From positions 22,351,674 to 22,415,673 of the forward strand of contig NC_052400.1 of the NCBI RefSeq assembly GCF_009389715.1: 64,000 nt of DNA. The letters run 5' to 3'. Source of the DNA: Phoenix dactylifera (taxonomy: Eukaryota; Streptophyta; Magnoliopsida; Arecales; Arecaceae). The notes under the pieces were generated by a model, which did not search any database, was not told the origin of the DNA, and was given only the letters and a program-made list of their open reading frames with translations. The position numbers were made by a program, and so were the translations under genes. Shown here piece after piece: positions 11,514 to 30,262 of the stretch. The stretch's first letter is position 1; every line of letters begins with the position of its first letter.

Positions 11514-12723
11514 CCTCGGGGCCCGCATGTGACGCTCAGTTCAGCCGGTCAATGGGTGAAACGTTCTTGCTGCCCGTACCCGGTGGCCGCCGTATGGCAC
11601 GTATTTCCTTTCCCACTAACGGAAAATAAACACCAGGAATAATACCCAAAAGACGACTCCCAGGAAAGGGAGAAGCTCCGGATAATACAACTGGCAGTTG
11701 ACGTCAATCGTCGGGTCAGACGGTTCGAGTGTCCCACGATTTTTTATTTATATTTTTGCAGCTCGTTAGGGTTTTAGAGGCGACCGTTGGGGTTTAGGGA
11801 CTCCGAGAAGGAACTCCGGACGGCTCTTCCTCCTCCCGTTCCCACGATCGCATGAATTTTCCGAATGAAATTAGCTTCTAATTTCGGAAATCTAATTCCA
11901 TTGTTTTTTTGGAAATCTAATTCGTTTTACGAATCCAACACAGAGTCTCTCTTTCTATATTCTTTTCCGACGTTGAGATTTTTTTTTTGGCCGCAATTAG
12001 GGTAAGAGAATCATGGAGATTTTATTTTTGGCCTTCTTTTTTTTGGGGTTTCCAATTAAACCGTCTAGAATTTTGGCCCATGGGAGCAGACGTTCTTCCT
12101 TCTTATTTTATGCTCAAAGTATTTAATGCTGATTTTCTTTTGGAAAACCTAATTGTGCCCAGCATTTATCGTCAGGGATTAGGGTTTTATGTTGATAAAC
12201 AACTTTTCTTTCTCGAGTGTATCAATCTATTGGGGGAGGACTTGTTGTTGGTATGGAGCACAAGGTTTCTCCCTTCAAAAAATCGATCTTGATCTGAGAT
12301 TTCATGCTGGGGTTAGTGTAAGAGAGCATCGATGCATCATTTCTTTTTGCTATTTTTTATTCGAATAAGCATTTGGATTTTTCCGTGGTAGCAGAGGTTG
12401 TTTCCGTCGATCTTGATTCTTGGGTTTTCCCTGGATTACAGATTTGCAATTCATGGCAGTACCAATGATTTAGATTTCTCATAGGCATTTTAGAAGTGAT
12501 CTTTTTCTCAATTCTTTTATTTCAGTTTTCTTTTTAAATCTCCATCTGGATATTTTGATAGCAGCAGAATTTGTTCTCCGCTATTCTATGCTCAAAGTTT
12601 CAATCTTCATTCTTTGCTTTTGCTTGGATTACAGTTTCTCAATCCATATCAGCGTCCAAAGGAACTTTCCTAGAAATTTCGAAGCGAATCATTGAAAATT
12701 GGTATATTTCAGCGTTAGTTTCA

Positions 12724-15592
12724 ATGGGCACTCCCCCGGATCAAGCCTCAGCTAGCTTCATCCCTCATCCTCCTCCTCTTTTCGCTGCTGCTATCAGCGA
12801 CCATGTGATCACGCTGTGGCCGCAGAACCCTGCAGACCAGGCAGAATTTGAGGCTCCCCCTTTCAAGAGACCAAGAAATTCAGATGGTATCCCTCTGAAT
12901 CCACTGGCGGTGATATCCTCTCCCCCAAACGCTCAGACAAACCCTCCTCCAAACCCTCCAACCAGAGGAACAAACTGTGTCTTCTTCAAGACCAGGCTCT
13001 GCCAAAAATTCAAAGCACGGTCTTGCCCGTGGGGTGGCAACTGCAACTTCGCGCATGGGATCGAAGAGCTCCGCCAGCCGCCACCCAATTGGCAGGAACT
13101 TGTTGCTGTGGAACGGGTGAATGGCAGCGACAGACAGAGAATGCATAGGAATAAGATCTGCAGGAAGTTCTACAATGGAGAGGTCTGCCCTTATGGCGAT
13201 CGCTGCACTTATCTCCATGTGGAACGAGAGAGCTCAGGGATGGTCGTGGGGTCTGTGGCAGGGCTCGAACAAGGGGGTAATGGAAGTGGATTGCATAATT
13301 CTGATAGTACTGGGGGATTTAGCTCTGTAGGGGACTGCAATGGATCTAATCAGAAGCCAAAGATGAAGATCTGTTACAAGTGGGAGACCACAGGCCATTG
13401 CTCCTTTGGCGAGAGATGCATCTACACTCATAGCCGTGCAGGTAATCTTCACTAGTTACTTAGTTTTAGACATAATAATCATCTAACTCATGTTTTCCTT
13501 TGTGAGTTATCTGCATCCTGACTGTCTGCAGTCATCTTTTATCTTCAATTTTAACTCAATTCTGCCTTTCTTTCCTTTATTGTGATGTTATTTCTATGCT
13601 TATGTTATTGAATTTCAGTTCTTATTCTGCAAGTACCACTTTCTTCTGAAGTCACCTTTGTTAACCCTGAATTATATATTTTTGATAATTGCTTATTTCT
13701 CAATTTATATGCTAGTCAATGCTAAATTACTCTGATGATAATCTCTTGCTCGATATTGTGCCACTGATAAAATTTTTCTTATACGTAAGCATGCCTTCAA
13801 GATTTCTGGAGAACTTGCAATGCGATACGTTAATGGAATAATTACTTGGTGTAAAAGTGAAAATTGGTTCTTCAAACTTGAAATACAAGTGCTAGCTCAA
13901 AAGCTTAAACATTGGAGTACGGTTAACATTATAATCCTCATTGTCCACTTGAGCAGCAAATTTGAAGACCTAGTCAAGATTTTGGAGTTGTGCAAAAATG
14001 CATGGTCATTCTATTCATAAGATGTCGCATAGCTGGAGGGTAATTGCAAATTAAGTGTTTTATTAGAGGGAATGGTCATTATGGCTGTTGAGTTGGAGCC
14101 TCTCACCATATCCATATATGGAATACTTTGAAAGGTGGCCGACGACCTCAACAATATTTATTACTCCAAACATCTTCATCTAGATTGTCGGTATCGACTT
14201 TTGTTTGCCATCCATTTGGATGTGGATAGCTGGTTTTCTAAACACCCCCTCAAGTCTTTATACATCACAGAATATACCTCTCTTGCTGTCACCATTTTAC
14301 TGGGTATTCACCTAGTTTTCTATGCCATTTGTTTCACAACGAGTTTGCAACATATTTTGGTCATTCATGGCAAGTATCTTATTCATGACAATGAGTTCTT
14401 TTCTTTGTTTTATGAGTCATATTTCATGTAGACTTAAAATTAAGTTTGGTTTTCTCTTTTTTAATTTGTTATTTCTTTTAACAGTCTTGGCTTTGGAAAT
14501 CTTGTTACGAGATTTTTTTTTTTACATGATGAAGATAGATTTACGTTTACTAGTCACTGCTATACCATTCTGATGCTGATCTGTTGCTTTTATATTCAGC
14601 CATTAGTTCTGTAATCCTCAGACCCACTGAGATCTTGTAGAAATGTCTGTTCTGTAATTTTAGAGCCTGAAGCAAGATATAGGGGCTTGCAGATAAGCTT
14701 TTCTGTGTCAGCTTCAGGATATCATGCATATGGAGGGAAGGATGGATTTTGAGTGTTATGCTGGAGGGTAACCATAGGGTTATTATTTGAGCTGGAGTCC
14801 CCAGTCAATTTTATCAATATACACGGAATACAATCTGTTTGATAGATGATCAATCACCACTCTTGATCTTTACACTACTACTACCACTTACCTCCTCTCC
14901 TTAACTGAATGCCACAACTTGTCCTTGCCAGCAGTGCACAGTTATCATATTGGATGAATGGTTGATTTTTCAAACGCCTTTGAGAATCTTTACATGCACA
15001 AAGTTTACACCCTTTCTGCTGCTGATGATTTGCTTCTCAATGCTTTTACAGAAAGTCGTTTGCAACACACAATGCTATCCATCTCTAAGAAAACTTATAC
15101 ATAACATGGAAGGATCAAGCTTTCTTATGTCAAACAAGACAACACACCAGAGAATTGTTATTCCTTATGAGATTCTAGTCTCATGGCATGCTTCCTCTAG
15201 GTCCAATTGAAGTGACAATAGAAGAAACACAAAATAGAAAACTATTTTTTGCTTACTGTTTATTGTTGGCTTTGTGTTGTAGACCTGCGTTATTCAGTTT
15301 TTTAAAAAAAATTGAGATGTTTGCTGTGTCACATAACTTAGTATGCTGTTCTATCTACACAGAGCTAAAGAAATCTGGAGGCCATGTGGAGTTGGATGGT
15401 GGAAAAATTGGAGCAGCTCCATCAAAACCTGCCTCTAATTCGACAAACGATGCCCCGCTGATTAAGACAGAGTCTACTTGTATGCATCAAGCTCAGCAGA
15501 AGAAGAGTGTTTTTCCAAATTTGTCCAAGAAACTTAGCTGCATCTATGCAGATTGGATTGATGATATTCCACTCTTTTCCCGCACCTCTTAA
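12724..15592 (+). CDS. Zinc finger CCCH protein with three C3H motifs
   Basis: Exons 12724-13441 and 15363-15592 join in phase to give 315 aa. The three fingers are C93-x7-C101-x5-C107-x3-H111, C146-x8-C155-x5-C161-x3-H165 and C217-x8-C226-x5-C232-x3-H236. The arrangement and the C-terminal block IYADWIDDI match the plant group containing Arabidopsis At1g32360 and At3g19360. Such proteins are presumed RNA-binding regulators; the exact role is not established. The N terminus is Pro/Ala rich and contains PPFKRPRNSDG, a possible basic nuclear signal. The ATG was chosen because the upstream in-frame region has no other ATG and is leader-like. The 1.9-kb intron holds a decayed tandem duplication. 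Confidence 0.9.
13700..15090 (+). repeat. Decayed tandem duplication inside the CCCH intron
   Basis: Blocks at about 14030-14345 recur at about 14745-15060, offset near 715 bases. Examples are GCTGGAGGGTAA (both), GAGTTGGAGCC / GAGCTGGAGTCC, ATATGGAATAC / ACACGGAATAC, and GAGTTTGCAACA / GTCGTTTGCAACA. CTAGTCAATGCTA at 13712 pairs with CTAGTCACTGCTA at 14550, offset about 838, so indels have accumulated. No coding potential is shared. Confidence 0.55.
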
Positions 15593-15599
15593 AGCAAAG

Positions 15600-18240
15600 C
15601 AGAAACTTGATTAGGGCTTGGCCGTCAAAGTTTTTTTTTTCTTCAATCAAATATTTTTTGCTGTGTTGGCAACCTATTGATACTTTGGCTCAGCATGAAG
15701 TTTGGTGGCCATCTGTATGTTAGCACACAAGTGACACAACTCTCCATGCAGACATTATATCACACAGTTCTGAGTCATGAGAAAGTATAGAGGATTTTTT
15801 TTTTTGCCATAAGTTATGGGTAAATATTGCTATATTCTGCATTTTGTTGTTCTGTTAGGTGTGCATGATGCACGTTAATTTTGATGGTTGGAAGGTAAAA
15901 GTTGTCTTTCACAAGTTATATGATCGCATCAGATGTTGGATAGAAAATTGTCGAGTCCTGGTTTCTTTCAGACATGAAGCAAATTACATGGTTACAAAGT
16001 AATGCTCTTAACCAAACTGAATGATGTGCCTAAATCCAGGAAATATGTAGATATGTTGACATCCATAGAGAACAGATGGCCCAAACCCTAGATTCATTCT
16101 TGGATTTTGGTGGGAGGTTTTCATGGTAATTGACCAACTCCCAGAGCTTAGAACAATTGAAGGGATCGAATGCATAGAACAGTAGAACAAGTCATCTCCA
16201 TAACGCATGTTTCTAGTTAGCAAGTTTATATTAGCTCACTTGAAGACATGGAGGACTCCAGTACATTAAGAAGAGCCGACACAAATATGGAACTTGAAAT
16301 ACAGCAACAGACATGTTATTAGAATCAGCAATTTTGGCAAATGAACAACTTTGGAAGGGGTCATGTTCTTAGAAGACTTATCAAGATGAAGCACAACTTA
16401 AAATTGCATGAAAACTGATTGAGCCATGTGAAGTGTATTACCGCTACGATTTTGAGCTGCCATTATCAAGCGGAGTATGAATGCAAGAAGATAACATGTG
16501 TTAATTAATTAATTGTTACAAGAGCTTAAACATAAATCACATTCTTCGATAAAAAAAAAATTATATGTTACATAAGAGATGAAATCTTGCATATAACAGA
16601 TTGCAAATAACAAGTCATTGACCAACACACATTGCTTACAGCATCTGCACATTGATGGGCTATAATGACATGGCAGTGTTCAAGAAGTTCAATTTGAAAG
16701 TGCCCATATGCATGATTGAATGAACATGGAGACGCAGGCTCATACACACAAGCACAAGCACTGATCTAGTGGAGCAACCTAGAGGTAAAAAGACAAGTCA
16801 TACAGGAACAATCAATTACTTCTGAACATGCATGGAAGTCACGGCAGGAATTTTTCCTTTCTGACTCACATATCATGACTCTTATGATTTTAATGTACCA
16901 GAGCATGGCATTTGAGCTATTCCGATTCCAACTTCACCGAAAGGTTGGATGCAAGTACATTCAAGTAAATTTGGCAGATGCAAGCACAAGAGCACACGGA
17001 ATATGTGCCTTAATAACCACAGATTCAGCTCCCTGGTAACAGGATTATAGTTAATGGTAAGAGTGACCAAGTTCCACTTGGTCATGTTTAAGTGAATTCT
17101 GAGAGGGAACTACAAAAGACCAAAGCACAATAAGAAACCTTCGAGTTCATGTTGATTTAAAAGAGACTGGAAAATATCTAATGCAATTATGCTCTCAACG
17201 ATTGTAAGAAAACAGACATCTTATTACACTGTATATTCAAGTCTTATATGTAGATCCTCATGAAGGAGAATCAAACGCCCGTAACCAGTGCGTGATGATG
17301 CTTTTTCAGGTTCAAGCATGAAGAGTAAACCACAGCTTGCAACTAAGATGATAAAAAAATTATGAGCAGAACATATCTGACCATTTATAAAATAGATCAG
17401 GTCAAAATGTCTCAGGTGATTGGTCGAATCCAGCGTCCCCGGGCACTAAAAGTCGTATAACCTTGATGATACATGAGTTCAGCTTGTGAATGAATAGCTA
17501 GAGGAACAAGAGGAGTGAATGCCTTATTCTATTAGGGCTTGTAGTTGATATACACTTTTATTGAACCCAATGCCATTGATCTCGCTAGTTGCTACATTAG
17601 GGGTACATGTAGACATCAACAAAACAACAATAATCAGTAACCACTCTTTTCTGACAGCTACTTCAAATCAGGGACTTCTATTTACTTTCAGACTCGGTCA
17701 ATGTAATAAAGATTCATATCTTGAAGGTCTTCATGGGCTACCTTAGATAGCCTTGAACAAACAGAAGGGAGCTCCAAGTCCCCAACTATGTAAGGAACCA
17801 ACAATCCTCTAAGTGTGGTCCTTGTACAACCTGAGCTTCATAATTTTCTGGAAGATTTTTGATAATTTATGATAACAGGGAAACTCTCACGAATCTGTGA
17901 TGCCTTCTCAAGGTCCGGACGGTAATGCCAACATATCAGGAATCTGCAGGCGGAAGCTTTATCATTGTACCCAGCTCTGCAACCTTTCTATCAACTGCTG
18001 CTTGTTTATTCGCAGGTTCTTTTATTTTCCTAGGCTGCAGAACTAATTTTTATTGTAAATTTTGAATATTTATATAAAACTAAGAAATTTAAAAAATACT
18101 TTTAAGAACATATTCTGTGCCTCTAATAATTTCTATATGGAAGCATATTGAGCATTTCTTTTCTGTAGATGGTAGCTAATTTTTTAATATATCTCTAAGT
18201 CTTCAAGACAGGAAAAGAGGAAGCAGCGATAGATGCACAG
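15600..18240. other. Intergenic, nothing recognised
   Basis: Begins with the presumed 3' UTR of the CCCH gene. The remainder is AT-rich with short ORFs in all frames and no recognised domain, repeat or RNA gene. Confidence 0.5.
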
Positions 18241-18631
18241 CTTTTGAGCTGCATCCATCTCCGACGTGGAGGGAGCGAGGCCCACGTAAAACCTGTGGAA
18301 AATAAGGTAACCGCGGGCGCGCTGATTAAGAAAACTCCGACCGATATATCAGACAGAACGAGCGTGCCCATCCCTCATCCCCTCTTCATGTTCCACGTGT
18401 CGCCATCGGATTCACCCCTACACGTCACCCGGCCGAACCAGGAAGCTAGCACGTCGCAAATTTGGATCGCCCACCTCCGCCCACCCCGCCTCTTCTTCTC
18501 CTTCTCGAGGAAACCATAAAGAAAGGCATGGCCGCTGAGCGATGTTCCTCCCTCCTCCCCAAACGCTAATCTTGAGACTGAGAAGCCCGCTTCCCAAAAC
18601 CGTAACCCGAGGACCAAGGATTTCAGCGGCC

Positions 18632-24563
<5,932 letters not shown>

Positions 24564-24692
24564 CTCTGCTCCTGAGTTACTTGATTTTTCTGTCAAATAA
24601 CATCCTTGTCATTGCGACAGCCAGCTTGGCTGGCACACCACTGAACTGAGGTCCTTGACCGGGCCTACAAAGTTTGCTTTTGATTTTCATTT

Positions 24693-24710
24693 TATATATA
24701 TATATATATA
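24693..24710. repeat. (TA)9 microsatellite in the NUDT19 3' region
   Basis: Perfect TA run about 130 bases after the stop codon, probably in the 3' UTR. Confidence 0.85.
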
Positions 24711-24849
24711 TTGGCACCTCGTTGAGGGGATCATGCTGATGTTCCTAAGCTATGTTTTTGCTGGTTTCATGCTTTCTGTAATTGGCGGTCTGTATATCAT
24801 AATTTTGTAATGGAATAATTTGCAATTGTACCATGCTGCTTATTCCTTG

Positions 24850-27750
24850 TAGAGATTGCTTTCTTGGAAGGTTTGAACCCTGTTGTAGGAAGAGGTCTAG
24901 TTCTCGTTTTTGAGAACTAGGATGGAAGAAGTCCTGGTTGAAATCTGGGTGAGGGTAGAAATTTCAAGCCAGGTTCTCGGTACCAACCTTAAAAGACTTT
25001 ACCAAACGCACTAGGTAGCGTCCTTGTCTAGTTTTCCTATTCCTTTTTAATAGAGAAAATGACAAGGAGGAGATGTCCAACAATGTCTTCCTTTGAAGGC
25101 AATTTGATTTCTCCTCGAGGGTTTGGGCTGTTGGGTTATGGGTGGAAGCAGTCGAAAAGCTGATAGAGATGTATAGGAAATGACTGTATTTGTTACTTAT
25201 ATGCCTCCTTTCCCAGCTCTATGTTTGAACAAACTTAATATTGAGACATGCTGTATTTTTTAGTGGCAGGAATTGGCGATGCCCATAAAATTCCTGCTTG
25301 ATATTTATTTCTTCCAACCGGTAGCAAAAACACTGAATCTAAATCTCACAACCAAATTTTGCAACATTCCTGTTTGTTGCTCAAACAATTAAACAGACAA
25401 AACATCTGCTATTTTTGGTTAAATAAGAGTCGTAAGCTTGTGGCAAAACCTAAATTGTATGAACTAACGCGCTTAGAGCCAGAATTAGCTTAAAACAGTA
25501 ATAAATAATAAACGCATTCAAGGGATTCTAAGCCTGGGGAACACGAGAAAAAGCTAAACTCGACGTCTGATTGCCCACTTTCAGCAGACTCCTGCACGAA
25601 GACAGAGACCTGTCGTTAGAACCATTGTAGCATTTCTAAGTTAATAGATATCTTACGTAGTATTATGTTTTGTCAGGAATGAAGATTGGATTCTGACTGG
25701 CATCATGGAAATAGAAGGTAAGGATTAGCCTTTTTTTTTTTACTAAGTAAAAAAAGATGCTCATTAATAAAGAAACGTATCAAGAACGAGACGCGAAACA
25801 AGAGCCAACGGCTCGCTCCCGTTTCCAGCACTTGGATGGCATCTTGTCTTCCCTTCTTCCTTCTCTTCGTGGCCTTCTCCAGTTCCTCGCGGATGTGCTC
25901 TGCTCGCAAGTAAGTCTTCAAGATCCCGTCCTATCTTCGTTGGTTCTCCGTTTCACCTGATCTCGATTGTACAACTTGTAGAGATTTCGATTGTTTTTAT
26001 TCCATTTCTGTTCTTGATGAAATCCCATGCGAGAAAATGATTATTTCGGGGACTCATGCATTCTTGGTCGCTGGTGATGTGGGTTTCCGTTAGATTGATG
26101 TAAAAAGAATCTGATGGGAGGGTCTGCCCCAGAGCTCTGTATTGATGACTTTGAAATAAGTCGGTTAATACTGAATTCTCCGAAAGACGGGAGAATTCTC
26201 CGAAACATCACATCTTGGGAGAATCGCTCTGGCATTGTATAGAAGGGAGGATTCCTTAATCACTACTGATGACGGTTTTTGGTAGCAGTGGTTTAAGGAT
26301 TTTATGTGGCCACTGTCTTCTATTTTTAGATACTAAAAATTTCCTGCTAAGGTACGCGATTGGAATCTTTGTGATCACTACAGAAGTTGTAGAGATTTCA
26401 GCAGTTCATCTGTATATAAGTATGGATTTCTTGGACATGTTTTATCTTTTTCCATGGGATCTACAAGCACCCCATGCGAACATCTTTTCCTTATACTAAT
26501 GTTTCGACTTTTACGTATCTTGTAGAACCATGGTGTCTGCTCTTCTTCCTGCAAAGGTTTACAAGATGGGCACAATTCTTTCATTCTGGATCTATGCCTG
26601 TACCAGTTTACTGGAGTTCCATCTATGGTATCCCTCGGACCAGGTTTGGCTTTGAAAGTGGCTGGGTGCCATCTCCATGAATGTCAAACTGGATAACTTC
26701 CTTCGGACATTGACAGTATCGAATGCGATTTTAGCCGACCTTAGGATTTTATCATGTGCTCTGTCCTGATATCACCTTTATTCTGGTGCTGTGACTGACT
26801 TGTCTGAAGCACCTGAAAATGTCATCATCACTGCATACATGCATTCGCATGGATTATCATATGAGAAATTTGACCCCCTTTGTCATGGTTGGATTTTGTC
26901 GCAAAGATCTTTCCCCTTTCTAATAGATCAAATCTGGTCCCATAGTGTCGCATTAATTCCAACAGGATCCGACATAATCTATAATTCTCAGAATAAGATT
27001 CCCTATCCAGCACATGCCATCTTAATTTGATCTCATGATATATTAGCATAGAATATCTGGTATCAGGTATCAAAACCCATTACAACTGCGTGCATGAGAA
27101 GAAGCAAGCAAGCAAGCAACTGGCCGGAAGATTGTTTTGGATCCAAGGCTGTTGAACAAGCAAGCCGTTCAGGAGCGGCTTGCATCCAGCCTGAAGAGTT
27201 TGGCTCAACATTAGCTCGGTCAGATGGCAAACTAGTCGTATTTAAGCTAGAAATTTGTTCTTGAAATATAAATTAGCCGGACAGGAGTCGCTCTTCTTTA
27301 GCTTGTTTAGCTACATAAGATTAAACTAGCAAATATAAAAATATTATTGCTATGTTAATTTTGTTCATTCATTCTTTTGTTTAGGGTCTAATTGGATGTC
27401 CGAACAGATCGATCCAAGATAATTTTCCCACAGAACCAAAATTTCCCTCGATCGGGGTGGCTTCAGATCATGAAATCCTGACAAATCAGAATATGAGATT
27501 CCTTCTAAAAGGTGATTGTACGATATGCTAATTTTTACTAAAGGAATCAAAGATTTCTTATTAAGATAATAATCTCTTCCCCAGCCCAAACGGCCACTTG
27601 GGACGTAGTAAACGTAAGTTTTAACCATGAGGACTTGATACAATGGCTCGTATGGCAATTTATTGTCTGGATCTGTCCTTCTCTGTTCTTCATAAAGCCC
27701 TTCATACTTTCCGCTATTGGCTGCACCTGTGCTCACCGAAGTTGATGGAG
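24850..27750. other. Intergenic, mostly unrecognised
   Basis: AT-rich sequence without a convincing gene. An A-rich retroposon-like tail on the minus strand lies at 25731-25741. The stretch 27380-27610 has a minus-strand ORF without known motifs and a CCCAAACGGCC end reminiscent of plant MITEs, but inverted ends could not be paired. Confidence 0.4.
25731..25920 (-). mobile_element. Possible truncated retroposon with poly-A tail
   Basis: On the minus strand a 72-codon ORF rich in Arg, Lys and Glu (EELEKATKRRKKGRQDA) is followed by TTTATTAATGAGCATC and an 11-base A run. The INEHLFLL-type ending and the A run resemble LINE 3' ends. The coding part is not recognised. Confidence 0.25.
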
Positions 27751-27762
27751 GGCTGTGAAAAC

Positions 27763-28350
27763 TGATGGGAGAAGTATTGGGCTCCTCGACCTCAAACCGG
27801 ACCGACCTCCTTAATCTCGGTATAAATCAAGGTAAACAATTTTGGCCCTAGCTGAGAAGCCGATCAGCTGAAGAGTTACCAGTATGTGCCGACAAAGACT
27901 GACAGTTTCGGTCACCTGTAGTTGTGGTAGCTCTGCATTCGGCGTGTGGTCAGTGTTGTACACCGTCCACGCCGTAGCCGTACTACTGGTTATTATTTGT
28001 TATTGACGTACATCACATCAGGTCAAGTAATAATAAAACATGTTGCCCTATATAAAGGGGCAGCCTAGAAAACCTTAGGTATGAAAAAAAAATATCATTC
28101 GCATAAAACTCAAGTCTGCTGAAATTTCTCCATCCATACTATTGCTTTTTCATCCTAACTTAGACATCGGAGGATTCCCATCGGAAACTCTTCAGCAAGC
28201 AGATTTCCTACAAACCATTTTTTCCACACCTTCAGCCAGCCAGTTCATTTTGGTTTCCACCGACCTCAAGAACATCCGAGCTGCACTTCAATTCAGTCTG
28301 ATATCCCACAACAACAAAAACTTCCGGAGAAATTTGCAAATTTTGGTTAG
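27763..28350 (+). mobile_element. Ty3/gypsy-type LTR remnant (solo LTR-like fossil)
   Basis: The layout is that of a plant Ty3/gypsy LTR: a TGATGGGAG start, a GC-richer U3, a TATA-like TATATAAAGGGGC near 28050, the following AAACCTTAGGTA block at the presumed R start, and a C/A-rich U5 ending near ATTTTGG at about 28345. No gag or pol is found beside it and no partner LTR lies in the window, so it looks like a solo LTR or an isolated fragment. Its many differences from a typical sequence suggest an old copy. Ends are approximate and no target duplication was verified. Confidence 0.5.
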
Positions 28351-28439
28351 TCCACCTACGCGGAGCAGGCTTGACCAGGATTTCAGCAGACGAAGTTCGC
28401 AACTCTAATTTTTTTTCTTCACTGCTTCGCTGACAGAGC

Positions 28440-28685
28440 CAACAACATCGGTGTCAAAGGTGTTGTGCGAGGTGCTAGTTTTGGACTGCAACGGCCGCCT
28501 CTGTTTCTCTTCTGAAAGGCATTGTTCCGTTTGTCCTCTTTCTCAGCAGAGTAGCCTTCAACTCTGCTGATCCTTTCTGCAAATTCTTACACAGCCTCCT
28601 GTAAATAACTCTCTTATCATCTCTCCTTTAATAAATTGGGTGGCACTTTGCCTCATTTCTCATCAAAAAGAAAAAAGAAAAAAAG
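28440..28685 (+). mobile_element. 3' end of a truncated LINE-like retroposon
   Basis: A T/C-rich 3' end with AATAAATTGGGTGGCACTTTGCC leads into an A-rich tail from about 28661. It shares its terminal block with the copy at 4860-4984. It lies directly after the LTR remnant. No coding domain remains. Confidence 0.4.
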
Positions 28686-28699
28686 AACAGACATCTGCA

Positions 28700-30260
28700 C
28701 GTACATCTCTCACCGGAAGACGCTCTTTCATGCGTACAGCACCTAAAGAAAAAGAATGTTCTCTCAGGTTTCACATCTTGTTTGGCGAGCGAGGATGATG
28801 CATTTGGGCATGGGTGCAATAGTGCCTCTGCAGGGCTTGGTATAAATCTAGAGCCCTTATGTTTTTGCCTACGTTAAATGGTAACACAAATGCTGTGGCA
28901 TCCTAGTCTCACTTCCTAACACTGCTTTGAACTATGAGCTGTTAAAATATTTGTTCTGCTGCTACCATTCTTAGCTTGTCAGTGATCACAGTAATCTCAG
29001 TTGCTGACATCCAGGACAAGCACTGGCTGGAAGAGAATAGAAATGCATCCTATTGGCTTATTCAGTGACCTTCATGGACTGTCAATGACCGTAGTGCATA
29101 ATTAATGTTAGCTTTGCTCTCCGTGTTATGTATGGCACATTTAAGGTGGGGACTTGTGAATACAGTCTCATTGAACTAGTGGATACACATACACTTCCCT
29201 GCATTTCTTTCCCTCGAGTCATTCCAGAGAGATACAGACATGCTTGTCCATTCATGTTGTTGGATAATATAAGTGGCATTGGTATATAGAATAGGCATTC
29301 ATACATTCTATGAGATAATAGATGTGCTATTACTTGCAGCCTGCCATTATTCTTGATTTAAAGTCCTTTTTTTGTTTATAAAAAAATTGTTCATTTCTTA
29401 TTAGTAATTCATGAGCAATGAATATTCCATATATAGTCAAATTTTAGAAAATTAATTTTTATATTATTTTTATTTTTCATCACCCAAATAACCAAGTTGG
29501 AACTTTTTCATTTTTTCTTAAACAACCATTCTCTGATAATGCTTTGGTAATTATCCTAATAGAAACAAAAAAAAACATTCAACATCGTGCTGATCAAAAC
29601 TTCTTGGATTGGTGTTTTGATGGACACAGCAATCAATCGGGCTCCTTTCTGCGGACCCAACAATTTATTGGTCCTCTGAATGGCATTCTTTTTCTATCCA
29701 AAAATTTTTAGGACTCGTCAATAAATTCAGACAATATTATCCTCTATTATAGTAGAACTGCTTTAGTTATTATAACATGAAAATAGGAGGCCTGGAAGCC
29801 GTTACAGCGTTACATGGCCAGTTACCAAAATATTTTGAAACCTCGATTTAGAAGAAAATGAAGGGTGTTTTAGTAACTCTGCAAAATCTCCCGATAATGA
29901 CGCGTTGACCGAGAGGGGTCCGGACCGGACACGGCTAATGGGCCATTGGATCTTCGGACGATCCAACGGTCGGAAATCGCTCACGGTCTCCCCCCAGGCT
30001 CCTTTGGATCCCCTCGCCCATTTATGGCTCCTCCGTCGTCCACGCTCACCCATTGGCTACCGTCTGATGTGCCCCGATCCGACGGCGAGAGGTGCCTCTC
30101 TAAACCCCCCAAAGGCCCAAACCCCTTCTTTGACGAACAGTGCAATTATTAGGATTAGCCCCTGTTCTTCTTGTCGCTGCTTTCCCACCCACGGAGGAGG
30201 AAAACAAGTAAACAGCAGCCAAATCGAAGCTTTACGATCTCTCGCTCGTTGTAAGAGCAA
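28700..30260. other. Intergenic and HY5 upstream region
   Basis: 28700-29800 is AT-rich with nothing recognised. From about 29880 the sequence becomes GC-richer and is the likely HY5 promoter and leader. It includes GTTGAC (W-box core) near 29904 and ATTGGC (inverted CCAAT) near 30050. No clear TATA box or ACGT core was found there. The bases just before the ATG are leader-like. Confidence 0.4.
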
Positions 30261-30262
30261 GA

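Noticed and set aside
11097-11528. Minus-strand 143-codon ORF in a GC-rich block
   Set aside because: It overlaps the likely promoter of the CCCH gene, is low in complexity (Pro, Ala, Ser) and matches no family.
27365-27736. Minus-strand 123-codon ORF
   Set aside because: No motif recognised; its AT-rich, intergenic setting and CCCAAACGGCC end suggest a decayed repeat rather than a gene.
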